A program made the translations under genes and the position numbers. From positions 62,001-126,000 of the forward strand of contig CASJPF010000005.1 of assembly GCA_949383255.1 (NCBI GenBank): a stretch of DNA of 64,000 bases, read 5' to 3'. This DNA is from Lachnospiraceae bacterium. Its GTDB lineage: Bacteria > Bacillota > Clostridia > Lachnospirales > Lachnospiraceae. Below, piece by piece: positions 52,096 to 60,540 of this stretch. The notes under the pieces are model-generated. The model had not been told where the DNA came from. It ran no database searches and saw only the letters and a list, made by a program, of their open reading frames with translations. The first letter of the stretch is position 1; every line of letters starts with the position of its first letter.

Positions 52096-53181
52096 CTAAA
52101 CTGTCAGTTCCTTGCACGCCCGATACAGCCCTGACCACTCCGAACCGCGTTTTTTCATAACATTTTCCAAATATTCTTTCCACGCTACCTTGTCTTTGTC
52201 CTCGTCTTTAATCACCGCACCTTGCAGCGCTGCTGCCAAATCCTCATTTGTTATTGTCCCATTTCCAAAACTTCCTGCCAGCGCCATGCTGTTGCACAGC
52301 AAAGAAATTGCTTCCGCAGTAGAGAGAACGCCCGATGTACCTTTCACCTTCTGCGCGCGGTCAAGTGTTTCTCCGCAGCGAAGTTCCCGGAATATTGTAC
52401 ATACTTTCTCTATAACATTGTCTGTGGGCTGGGTTGCATTCAAATCAAGATTTTGCGACAGTTGTGTCACTCTTGTCCTGACAATTTCCATCTCAGAACT
52501 TAAATTTGCTGGCGCTGGAAGCACAACAATATTAAAACGGCGCTTTAGCGCAGCAGACATTTCATTCACGCCTTTATCCCTTGTGTTTGCTGTTGCAATT
52601 ACAGAAAAACCTTTTTTTGCTGCCACTTCAATTGCAAGTTCTGGAACAGAGATTCTCTTTTCTGATAAAATCGAAATTAATGCATCTTGCACCTCAGAGG
52701 CACAACGGGAAATTTCCTCAACACGCGCAATCGTTCCCGTTTCCATTGCATTAAAAACAGGACTCTTAAGCATTGCCTCGTGCGATGGTCCCTGCGCAAT
52801 CAACATTGCATAATTCCAAGAATATTTAATCTGCTCCTCTGTGGTTCCTGCTGTTCCCTGAATTACTTTTGTAGAATCACCGTTAATGGCAGCCGTCAAA
52901 TGCTCAGAAAGCCAGCTCTTTGCTGTACCTGGTTCACCAATTAACAACAGCGCCCTGTCTGTGACAAGTGTGGAAATTGCAATCTCCACTAGGCGCTCAT
53001 GCCCTATGTACTTTGGTGTAATCTCAGTTTTTCCAACCTTTCCGCCACAGATATAAGTCTTTACTGACTGCGGAGACATCCGCCAACCTGTCGGAACTGG
53101 ATTTTTCTCCGCTGCAATCAATGCGTCAATTTCCTTCTGAAATAACTGTTCTGCTGGCAGTCTCAATAATTCTTCACTCAT
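52096..53181 (-). CDS. MoxR-type AAA ATPase
   Basis: The 361-residue ATPase has Walker A GEPGTAKS (82-89), a Walker B region ending VEEISRC and an arginine-rich sensor region (NEMSAALKRRFNIVVLP). MoxR proteins act with VWA partners to remodel or assemble proteins. It lies 34 bp after the helical-repeat gene and 30 bp before the DUF5682 gene. Confidence 0.9.
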   Translation of the reverse strand: MSEELLRLPAEQLFQKEIDALIAAEKNPVPTGWRMSPQSVKTYICGGKVGKTEITPKYIGHERLVEIAISTLVTDRALLLIGEPGTAKSWLSEHLTAAINGDSTKVIQGTAGTTEEQIKYSWNYAMLIAQGPSHEAMLKSPVFNAMETGTIARVEEISRCASEVQDALISILSEKRISVPELAIEVAAKKGFSVIATANTRDKGVNEMSAALKRRFNIVVLPAPANLSSEMEIVRTRVTQLSQNLDLNATQPTDNVIEKVCTIFRELRCGETLDRAQKVKGTSGVLSTAEAISLLCNSMALAGSFGNGTITNEDLAAALQGAVIKDEDKDKVAWKEYLENVMKKRGSEWSGLYRACKELTV

Positions 53182-53215
53182 TTTATATACTTTCCTTTCT
53201 CAAATAAATTTCTTT

Positions 53216-55171
53216 TTATAAATTTTTCTCAATCCACGCTTCCAGACTAGAAAAATCAATTTTTCTTGGACGAAGTTTCCCTGTCTTTATCCGTTCTTTA
53301 AGGTTCTGTGCCTCCGCGCGTCTCGCCTCCAAGTCCCCTGGCATTTCTTCCAAATAATGCTGCAATTCCCACTCTTCAATTCGTTTTTCTTTACTCTTAC
53401 AATACTGTACAGCAAGATCCTCACAAACAGTCCAGCCACACGCCTTCATACTTGACAGATACATATTATCACCAGTCGTCAGCGCCTTCTTATAAAAATA
53501 TTCTCCCATCATACTACACATACACGCATCATTCAATGGAACCCAATTCGTCAACATCTCATCAACCAACTTTGAAGAATGCTCCTGAAACCACTCTATA
53601 ATCTCTTTTGCATGGGATAACTTAATTGGTCTTGCAACGCTTCTATGTCCTAGCGAATGAGTGTCCATATAATATCCAAAAAATTCATAACTGTTTTCTG
53701 TCGCGTTCCATTTTATATATGCCGCTACCTTCGTAACCACATTCATACGTTCCTTGGAAAGCTTTGGCACAATAAGGACTGTGTCTTTCACTTGTTGTTC
53801 AAGCCATTCGATGCAATTCTCATCCTTAGAAAACTGCACTGTAACCGCTGCTGGTAAAAATTTTAGATTTGTCTTTTTGGCGTCTCCATCTTGATACAGC
53901 GCAAACGCAAGTGACTGCAATTCTGGGTCTGGGTTCACAAGCAGAGAATGATGCAAAACTTTGCTCAATGTTGTCTCAATATCCCACAAACTCGATTTGT
54001 TCCAACATTGATAAGATCTTAATACCCCATACTGTAATACAATATTTTCATATACATTCTGTGATTCCTTACATGTTTTTTTCAGAAACGTATCTATCTT
54101 TTCTTTATTTACAAGAAGCTTTTTATAACATTCACAGATTCGAGAACCTCCCTTGCCAAAAAAAGCCCTCACCATAAGCTGTAGTCTATCGGAAAAATAT
54201 TGTTTTTCTTCATCAGTAGCGTTATCTATTGTTTTTAGCTCTTCCAAAATCGCATCACAAATATCTGCTACCAACTTTGCGGACCAATCCGTCATTGAAT
54301 CTTTAAGATACATTAGAACCGTATCCGTCCTTTTCTCTGCCAATTTCCGAAAAAATTTATGGACTCGTTCCTTTTGAATCCCCACAAGTAACTCAAAAAC
54401 TTTATCTTTATTTTTTCCTTTTTCTGTCTTTGCTAATGCAAGCAACAACGACAGATTTTCAGGCGCATGACGAAGTGCATCAATGAGTTCTGTGCGCACA
54501 TCTTTTTGCGCTTCCTTTAACATTTCAATATAAAAATCGTTTGCCTCTGCACCGGCAAGCGCACTGATTAGCCTTACACGGCGCACCATTTCCTTTTTCC
54601 CTTTTGGATCAAAATCTTTATATAAAAGCGGTAAAATTGTCTTATCATTATCTTCTCTTAGCCACTCTTCCACTTTGTCCGCTATATAGGTAGTCCCCAA
54701 TGCCCCAACCAATGTATATCTAACACGATAGTCCCGAAAAAATTCTGGGTGACGCTCATACAGTTCACACACATATCTATAGTGTCCACCATCTGATGTT
54801 GTCAGCGCATCAAGCAACTTTTTTAACACAGAATATGGTGCACTCACCACAATGCTGTCTGTGCTTGTTTCCAGTTCTGTGATCTCAAACGATTCAACTT
54901 CTCCTTGTATGTCTACTGCTCCCAGCGTACAAATCACAGCATCAGCCAATGTGCTAGCATCCAAAAGCGCACCTTGCAAATTAGAACAGTCCGGCGAAAA
55001 TAGCTGTGCTGTCAACTGCCCTAATTTTTCAAAGATAGGTGAAATCGCTTCCAGTGGTTGAAACGCTTCATAAGCGCGTTTCAACCGAAAATCTTCCGAC
55101 AACAGACTTGTTCCGGCGATACCCGCCACGCGCATACGCGCCCGCAACTCATAAATTGGTGTTATATCCAT
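53216..55171 (-). CDS. Helical-repeat protein, paralogue 1
   Basis: This 651-residue protein is mostly alpha-helical and HEAT-like. It has no catalytic motif I can see. It begins ITPIYELRARMRVAGIAGTS and shares this start, SLLSEDFRLKRAYEAF, LLYKDFDPKGKKEMVRRV and AGAEANDFYIEML with the next gene upstream, so they are tandem duplicates. The start at 55171 has AGAGGTG. It is 34 bp before the MoxR gene. In actinobacterial clusters of this kind the corresponding gene is DUF5691; I believe these are its counterparts. Confidence 0.75.
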   Translation of the reverse strand: MDITPIYELRARMRVAGIAGTSLLSEDFRLKRAYEAFQPLEAISPIFEKLGQLTAQLFSPDCSNLQGALLDASTLADAVICTLGAVDIQGEVESFEITELETSTDSIVVSAPYSVLKKLLDALTTSDGGHYRYVCELYERHPEFFRDYRVRYTLVGALGTTYIADKVEEWLREDNDKTILPLLYKDFDPKGKKEMVRRVRLISALAGAEANDFYIEMLKEAQKDVRTELIDALRHAPENLSLLLALAKTEKGKNKDKVFELLVGIQKERVHKFFRKLAEKRTDTVLMYLKDSMTDWSAKLVADICDAILEELKTIDNATDEEKQYFSDRLQLMVRAFFGKGGSRICECYKKLLVNKEKIDTFLKKTCKESQNVYENIVLQYGVLRSYQCWNKSSLWDIETTLSKVLHHSLLVNPDPELQSLAFALYQDGDAKKTNLKFLPAAVTVQFSKDENCIEWLEQQVKDTVLIVPKLSKERMNVVTKVAAYIKWNATENSYEFFGYYMDTHSLGHRSVARPIKLSHAKEIIEWFQEHSSKLVDEMLTNWVPLNDACMCSMMGEYFYKKALTTGDNMYLSSMKACGWTVCEDLAVQYCKSKEKRIEEWELQHYLEEMPGDLEARRAEAQNLKERIKTGKLRPRKIDFSSLEAWIEKNL

Positions 55172-55196
55172 TATATCACCTCTTTTGCTGGTTTTA

Positions 55197-57188
55197 TCAG
55201 CCTCCATACCAGTTGTTCATATATCTTTCAAAGTCTTGCTCCTTAAAATTCTTCATTTTAAGTTCGCCGCTTTTTACCTTATCGCAGATTGCTTTTGCCT
55301 CTTCCATCACAGCGTCTTTATCCTTTGACAAATCTATTAGCCAATAGTACAAAGACCATGACGAAATATTTGGATTATTCTGTGCATGTTTGATTCCCAG
55401 TCCCTTACAAACTGTCCAACCACACTCATTCATAAAATAAATACAATTGTTATTGTCCCGAGAAACCAGTGCCCTATTATAAAAATACTCTCCCATCTCC
55501 TGACATTGCTCTTTATCATTTAATACTACCCAATTTCCTAAAATGTCATCCGCTGCTTTTGTTTCATACTGTCTCAGCCAATCCATTACTTCCTTTGCGT
55601 GAGACAGTTCAACAGGCACTTCCACCATTTTGAATGGATTGTAATACTCACTCTCATAACTGTCTGCATAAGTATCTATATAATTGCCAACAAATTCATA
55701 GCCTCCCTGTTTTTGATCCCATTTAATATAGGCTGCCGCTTCAAGAACTGCCACCATATGCTCCTTGGACTGCTTTGGTACCAACGCCGCAAGCCACTCT
55801 GCACACGCTTCCTCCCGAATCAGTTTTGCTGTGATAGCGGCTGGAAGAAATTTTATATTTGCTGGAACAAATTTTACATTTGCTGTATATAATTCCAATG
55901 CAAGTTCCTGTAATGCAACATCTGGATTGACAATTAAAGAATGATGCAAGATCTTTCCCAATGCAATTTCAATTCTTCTAACATTTGCAGCAAATGAAAT
56001 CGTAGAAATTTCATCTATTGTCTCAAGCACTCCATATCGCAATATATCCGTATTATTGTTATTATTTTTTTTGTCAACTTTCCATGTTTCTTTCAACAGA
56101 GAATTAATATTATCTTTTCGTGCAAGCAGGCCGCGATAACATTCACAGATTGCAGTTCCTCCCTTTCCAAACAATGCGCGAATTACTTTTTGCAGTCTCT
56201 CAGATACTTCCAATTTCTTTTCCTCTGACATAATATTCAGCGAATCAATTTGTTCAAGCATCCCATTACAATAATTCGCAACCAATTGTGCTGACCACTC
56301 CGTTGTTGTATTTTTCAAATTTTGCAACGCATTTTCCGGCTTTTTCTTCATCATTTCTTGATAGAAGTCACATGCTCTAGTGTCGTCCATCTCCGCGAGT
56401 AACTCCAAAACTTTCTCTTTGTTTTTCCCCTTCTCTTTCTTTACCAAATCCAGAAGCAGTGGGACATTTTCTAAATTATGGCGCAGTGCATTGAGCAGTG
56501 CCAGACGAACATCTTTCTGTGCATTGGCAAGCATCTCAAGATAAAAATCATTTGCTTCTGCCCCCGCAATGGCATCAATTACTGTCACGCGACGCACCAT
56601 GTCCTTCTTGCCTTTTGGGTCAAAGTCCTTGTATAAAAGCGGCAGTAATGTCTTATCTTGGTCTTCTTTCATCCATTGCTTAATATCATTTGCAAGCTCT
56701 GCATAAGGAGCGCCCAACGCCTGCACCAAAGCATATCTCACGCGATAATCCCGAAACAATTCTGGGCGGTTTTCGCGCACATCACACACATAAGCATAAT
56801 GACCACTTCCCGATGTTGTCAGCGCTTCCAAAAGCTCTTTTAATGTAGAATATGGCGCATTGACAATAATACTGCCTGTATTTCTCTCTGTATCAACAAT
56901 ATCAAGCGCTGCAACTTCTCCTTTTATATCTACAGTTCCCAATGTGCAAATCACAGCGTCTGCAAGCGTTATTGTATCCAACAGCGCCCCTTGCAAATTC
57001 GGGCAATCCGGTGCTAACAACTGCGTGGTCAACTGTCCCAATTTTGCAAAGACAGGCGAAGCCGCCTCAAGTGGTTTAAATGCCTCATAGGCACGTTTTA
57101 ATCGAAAATCCTCCGAAAGCAAACTTGTTCCTGCAATCCCTGCTGCGCGCAAGCGTGCCCGCAGCTCATAAATCGGTGTTGTATCCAT
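55197..57188 (-). CDS. Helical-repeat protein, paralogue 2
   Basis: This 663-residue protein is the tandem paralogue of the gene 25 bp downstream, with conserved N-terminal and central segments and divergent C-terminal halves. It has an extra Asn-rich stretch (NNNNT) near residue 380. It is probably a scaffold that binds clients or the VWA partner. There is no membrane segment. A 140-bp gap separates it from the SWIM gene, long for the operon but with no terminator visible. Confidence 0.75.
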   Translation of the reverse strand: MDTTPIYELRARLRAAGIAGTSLLSEDFRLKRAYEAFKPLEAASPVFAKLGQLTTQLLAPDCPNLQGALLDTITLADAVICTLGTVDIKGEVAALDIVDTERNTGSIIVNAPYSTLKELLEALTTSGSGHYAYVCDVRENRPELFRDYRVRYALVQALGAPYAELANDIKQWMKEDQDKTLLPLLYKDFDPKGKKDMVRRVTVIDAIAGAEANDFYLEMLANAQKDVRLALLNALRHNLENVPLLLDLVKKEKGKNKEKVLELLAEMDDTRACDFYQEMMKKKPENALQNLKNTTTEWSAQLVANYCNGMLEQIDSLNIMSEEKKLEVSERLQKVIRALFGKGGTAICECYRGLLARKDNINSLLKETWKVDKKNNNNNTDILRYGVLETIDEISTISFAANVRRIEIALGKILHHSLIVNPDVALQELALELYTANVKFVPANIKFLPAAITAKLIREEACAEWLAALVPKQSKEHMVAVLEAAAYIKWDQKQGGYEFVGNYIDTYADSYESEYYNPFKMVEVPVELSHAKEVMDWLRQYETKAADDILGNWVVLNDKEQCQEMGEYFYNRALVSRDNNNCIYFMNECGWTVCKGLGIKHAQNNPNISSWSLYYWLIDLSKDKDAVMEEAKAICDKVKSGELKMKNFKEQDFERYMNNWYGG

Positions 57189-57327
57189 ATCTATCCCTCC
57201 TATTTTCTTTACAATTCCTTAGACAACCGCTTCCACAATTGTCTTTCCGCAAACCTGAATTTTTTTACGCCAATCTGCGCCTCATTTTAAGACACCTTTG
57301 TCAAAATCTTCTTGACTTTTTTACCAA

Positions 57328-58806
57328 TTAATATAACAATCGCACCACTGTGTCATGTGTGATAATACTGAGCGGCTGCACCATAAGTCTGCGGTTTTCC
57401 TGATTGTAATAAAATGCGCCCAAAAGTACCTGATTTTCAAGCAAAGAAGCATTTGGCAACATGGAAAGTCGCACAACCGTCTCCTCCATATTTGGCATAT
57501 CTCCTAAAAGAATGGTGTCGTTATTATTGTCTGCCAACACAAAATCCTCGCCAATTTTTCCAATCTTATGAAAGGAAATCAGCTTGATCATCCAAGGCTG
57601 TGTCATTGCATTTTTAAGGAAATTTTTGACAGCCTTTGCCTCCTGTTTGACAGAAGTAACAGCATGTTCAAAGATTGCCTCGTAATCTGCCTGTTCATAT
57701 TCGCGTATCTGAGCATTTTCCCAGCGAACCCTGACATTCCCATCACCGGGATAAAACACTGCGCTTGGTACTTTTGCCACACCAAAAATGCTGTCTTCCT
57801 GTTTAACGTATTTTAATGATTTTATTGGACGATAATTGTAATTCATATAAATTTCGCCAGTGTCCAAATCTGCCCAGCAACCAGTGTCAACATACTCTTT
57901 TCGCGCCTCATCGTAAATCACCCAGAAAGAGAGCTGCATTAGACTTGCATCCTTTTTATTTTTTCCTAGCTCCTCCAACTCTGACAGTTTCCAGATGCCG
58001 CCCAATTCCTCATACAGAACCGTATCCTCCAGCGTCACATCATCCTTTTCAATTTTTTCATTTAGATACTGACGCGACTTTTTAATTAAGCTCCAAAGCT
58101 TTTCCAACACGCTAATTGCCGCATCGTAATGAGATTCCTTTTGGTCTTTCTGAAATTCTGTAATCTCAATTAATAACTGGCTGCACAGTCTCTGCGGTCC
58201 TGGAAGATAATAATCGCCCATCTGCTTTGCAAGTTCTTGATAGGTCTTAATAGAAGCGCCTCCTATTGTTCCTAGCCCCGCCGACATCAGTTCCATAACA
58301 ACTTTCTCAACCAAATCCAGCCCTTCAAGCTGCGTCTTTATTTTTTTCACCCTTGCATTTTTCGCAGTTCTTGCAGCAGTTGCCTTTTTCTTTTCCGCCT
58401 TCTTCTTTTCTTCCTCGGTCATTTCGCTCTCTGGCTTTGCTGCCTCATTTGCCTTATTTTCCTTTGCCTGCTTCTTCTCGCGCTTTTTCTGAATATCCTC
58501 TGGGACTTCACAAATGCTAAATTCCTTTTTTGCAAGCATCTCATACATTAGCGCTAAACTGTGCTTGCAAGGAAACTGCCTGCTTGGACAAGAACAGCGA
58601 TAAACTGGATTGTTCTCATCTATGTAATCTGCCGATGTAATGTAATTGCTCTTGCCACTGCCAGTACACTCTCCCATATAAAATGTATCGTCTTGTGACC
58701 GCTCAAGCTTAACAAATCCGCCTTTCTGTGAAATTTTTTTGCCATTTGAGGCCGCTGCTGCATTTGGTGCCAGCGCTAAAATTTGCTGTTCGTTTATCTC
58801 TCTCAT
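57328..58806 (-). CDS. SWIM zinc finger protein
   Basis: The 492-residue protein has a SWIM finger near the N-terminus, CSC-x6-C-KH (Cys71, Cys73, Cys80, His82), preceded by the usual beta-rich region. A charged Lys/Glu/Ala region and a helical/beta C-terminal part follow. SWIM fingers bind DNA, RNA or proteins. It is the first gene of the MoxR/VWA operon, 69 bp after the thioesterase stop codon. Confidence 0.88.
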   Translation of the reverse strand: MREINEQQILALAPNAAAASNGKKISQKGGFVKLERSQDDTFYMGECTGSGKSNYITSADYIDENNPVYRCSCPSRQFPCKHSLALMYEMLAKKEFSICEVPEDIQKKREKKQAKENKANEAAKPESEMTEEEKKKAEKKKATAARTAKNARVKKIKTQLEGLDLVEKVVMELMSAGLGTIGGASIKTYQELAKQMGDYYLPGPQRLCSQLLIEITEFQKDQKESHYDAAISVLEKLWSLIKKSRQYLNEKIEKDDVTLEDTVLYEELGGIWKLSELEELGKNKKDASLMQLSFWVIYDEARKEYVDTGCWADLDTGEIYMNYNYRPIKSLKYVKQEDSIFGVAKVPSAVFYPGDGNVRVRWENAQIREYEQADYEAIFEHAVTSVKQEAKAVKNFLKNAMTQPWMIKLISFHKIGKIGEDFVLADNNNDTILLGDMPNMEETVVRLSMLPNASLLENQVLLGAFYYNQENRRLMVQPLSIITHDTVVRLLY

Positions 58807-58875
58807 GTGATCTCATTCCTTTCTATCAATATTGTTGTTTTATTAAAAAATCTTACGAGAGTTCTTTTCGCAACA

Positions 58876-59310
58876 TTACAACATCTGTCGAAATCGCTCA
58901 TCAATCTCAGGATAATCGTGTTTTAGTGAAATAACATGCCCTGCCTTATCCAGAAAACAATGTGTGCTTGTCCCTTTTGTGCGCAGCTCCCCAGTTCTAT
59001 TGTCTGTTATCTTATATGCTAAGTCTAGCCGCACACCATTATATTTTGTGACATTTACTTGAATCTGCACAATATCGTCAAAATGCACCATGCTTTTATA
59101 TTCACAAGATACCGAGACAACTGGACTGATAATGCCATTTTTTTCCATATTGCTGTACGATATTCCAAATTGACTCATGGCGTCCATTCGGGCCTCCTCC
59201 ATCCATCGAATATAATTGGAGTGATGAATAATCCCCATCTGATCTGTCTCATAATATTTTGCATGGTGTATATATGGCGCAATGTGATTTTTTATACTCA
59301 TCTTCTGCAT
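58876..59310 (-). CDS. Acyl-CoA thioesterase (4HBT hot-dog fold)
   Basis: The 144-residue enzyme resembles YbgC/FadM-type thioesterases. The active-site region is YYETDQMGIIHHSNYIRWMEEAR, and the catalytic Asp is the one in ETDQMG. AGGGG precedes ATG at 59310. It is likely first in the transcript with the SWIM operon, although the relation may be only by position. A promoter with an extended -10 is at 59362-59370. Confidence 0.88.
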   Translation of the reverse strand: MQKMSIKNHIAPYIHHAKYYETDQMGIIHHSNYIRWMEEARMDAMSQFGISYSNMEKNGIISPVVSVSCEYKSMVHFDDIVQIQVNVTKYNGVRLDLAYKITDNRTGELRTKGTSTHCFLDKAGHVISLKHDYPEIDERFRQML

Positions 59311-59361
59311 AATTCCCCTTTATAAAAACTATATCTAAACAAATCATTAAATCCAAACAGT

Positions 59362-59370
59362 ATTATAGCA
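59362..59370 (-). promoter_or_regulatory. Possible extended -10 promoter TGCTATAAT
   Basis: An exact TATAAT with the TGn extension, about 52 bp before the thioesterase. No good -35 is present, as is usual for extended -10 promoters. Confidence 0.5.
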
Positions 59371-59408
59371 TAAAACCACCAAAAAATATATAAAATGCAG
59401 AAAATTTT

Positions 59409-59552
59409 ATTACAGTTTCGTTTAGAACTTTGCATTTACTACAAATTATGGCTTTATAAGTCACATAAAATTATGTAGCGGCTTTTATACCAGGAACTTG
59501 TCTTACATAGCTTGATGCCTATAACACAAAGTCAAGGCTGAATCTAGGCAAG
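59409..59552. repeat. Inverted-repeat-bounded structured element (family 1, copy E)
   Basis: It starts TTACAGTTTCGTTTAGAACTT and ends near AAGGCTGAATCTAGGC. The central TACTACAAATTATGG and the CACATAAAATTATGTAG stretch match copy D at almost every base. The ends are eroded. It lies between yebC and the thioesterase gene, immediately before the family 2 repeat. Confidence 0.7.
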
Positions 59553-59555
59553 TCT

Positions 59556-59657
59556 TATCTTTCCTACCCGCCGCGCGACCCATGCGCCACATAGATATTT
59601 ATTTCCATGTGAAAACTGCCAGATATAGTTTTCACATTATGCACGAGTCCACGCATA
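59556..59657. repeat. GC-rich inverted repeat element (family 2, copy 2)
   Basis: The block TTTCCTACCCGCCGCGCGAC begins the element, and GCACGAGTCCACGCAT ends it, both matching the copy at 38980-39050. Between them is a different hairpin (TGTGAAAACT/AGTTTTCACA), so the interior has been replaced while the ends are kept. Confidence 0.65.
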
Positions 59658-59659
59658 AA

Positions 59660-59688
59660 AACAAAAATGCCAGATATTCTCTGGCACT
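59660..59688 (-). terminator. Terminator after yebC
   Basis: GTGCCAGA and TCTGGCAT around a 5-nt loop, followed by TTTTTG on the minus strand, 20 bp after the yebC stop codon. Confidence 0.85.
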
Positions 59689-59705
59689 TTAAAATAATTC
59701 TCTCG

Positions 59706-60434
59706 TTATTCTTCCCAATTGTGATACACTGCTTGTACATCATCATCCTCGTCTAGCATATCCAACGTTCTATTTAAATTCTTAATTGCAGTTTCATCTG
59801 TAAGTGTTACATAATTTTGCGGAATCATTGTAACCTCAGCACTTGCCATCTCAATCTTATTCTCTTGCATTGCCTTGTAAACCGCATCAAAGTCTTCCGG
59901 TGCAGTCAAAATCTCAAAGCTGTCCTCTTCCTCTGAAAAATCTTCTGCGCCGACGTCAAGCGCAGTCATCATTAGATCATCTGCACTCATGCTACACTCT
60001 TCTTTGTCAATAATAATCTGTCCCTTTTCATCAAACATAAAAGAGACGCACCCCTGTGTTCCAATACTTCCATTGCCTTTGGTAAACGCACTTCTAACAT
60101 TTGCAGCAGTTCTATTCTTATTGTCTGTCAACGCCTCAACTATAATCGCAATTCCATTTGGACCATATCCCTCATATGTAACATGTTCATAATTTACTGC
60201 ATTTCCATCACCGGCAGCTTTCTTAATACCACGGTCAATGGTATCATTTGGCATATTATTGGCTTTTGCCTTTGCAATAACCTGCGCCAATTTAAAATTG
60301 TTGGAAGGGTCTGGTCCACCCTCTTTTACTGCCACTGCAATTTCACGACCAATAATGGTAAAAATTTTTCCCTTCGCCGCATCATTTTTTTCCTTTTTGT
60401 GTTTAATGTTTGCAAATTTTGAATGTCCTGACAT
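59706..60434 (-). CDS. yebC: YebC/PmpR-family DNA-binding regulatory protein
   Basis: The 242-residue protein starts MSGHSKFANIKHKKEKNDAAK, the diagnostic YebC N-terminus, followed by GGPDPSNNFKLAQVIAKAKANNMP. Members have been described as transcriptional regulators and, more recently, as ribosome-associated factors that help translate proline stretches. Here the sequence does not tell which applies. It has its own terminator. Confidence 0.95.
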   Translation of the reverse strand: MSGHSKFANIKHKKEKNDAAKGKIFTIIGREIAVAVKEGGPDPSNNFKLAQVIAKAKANNMPNDTIDRGIKKAAGDGNAVNYEHVTYEGYGPNGIAIIVEALTDNKNRTAANVRSAFTKGNGSIGTQGCVSFMFDEKGQIIIDKEECSMSADDLMMTALDVGAEDFSEEEDSFEILTAPEDFDAVYKAMQENKIEMASAEVTMIPQNYVTLTDETAIKNLNRTLDMLDEDDDVQAVYHNWEE

Positions 60435-60482
60435 GTTTTTAACTCTCCTTTATCTCTATCGCTTTTCTATAATTTCACAAAA

Positions 60483-60507
60483 CCTCCGCCTTTTCCAATT
60501 TGGCGGC
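60483..60507 (-). terminator. Hairpin after the CBS membrane protein
   Basis: CCGCC and GGCGG close an 11-nt loop, followed by AGGTTTTG on the minus strand. It lies about 40 bp after the stop codon of the CBS membrane protein, before yebC. Confidence 0.5.
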
Positions 60508-60540
60508 TATTTTTGTGCAAATGCCTTTGATGTTTATGTA

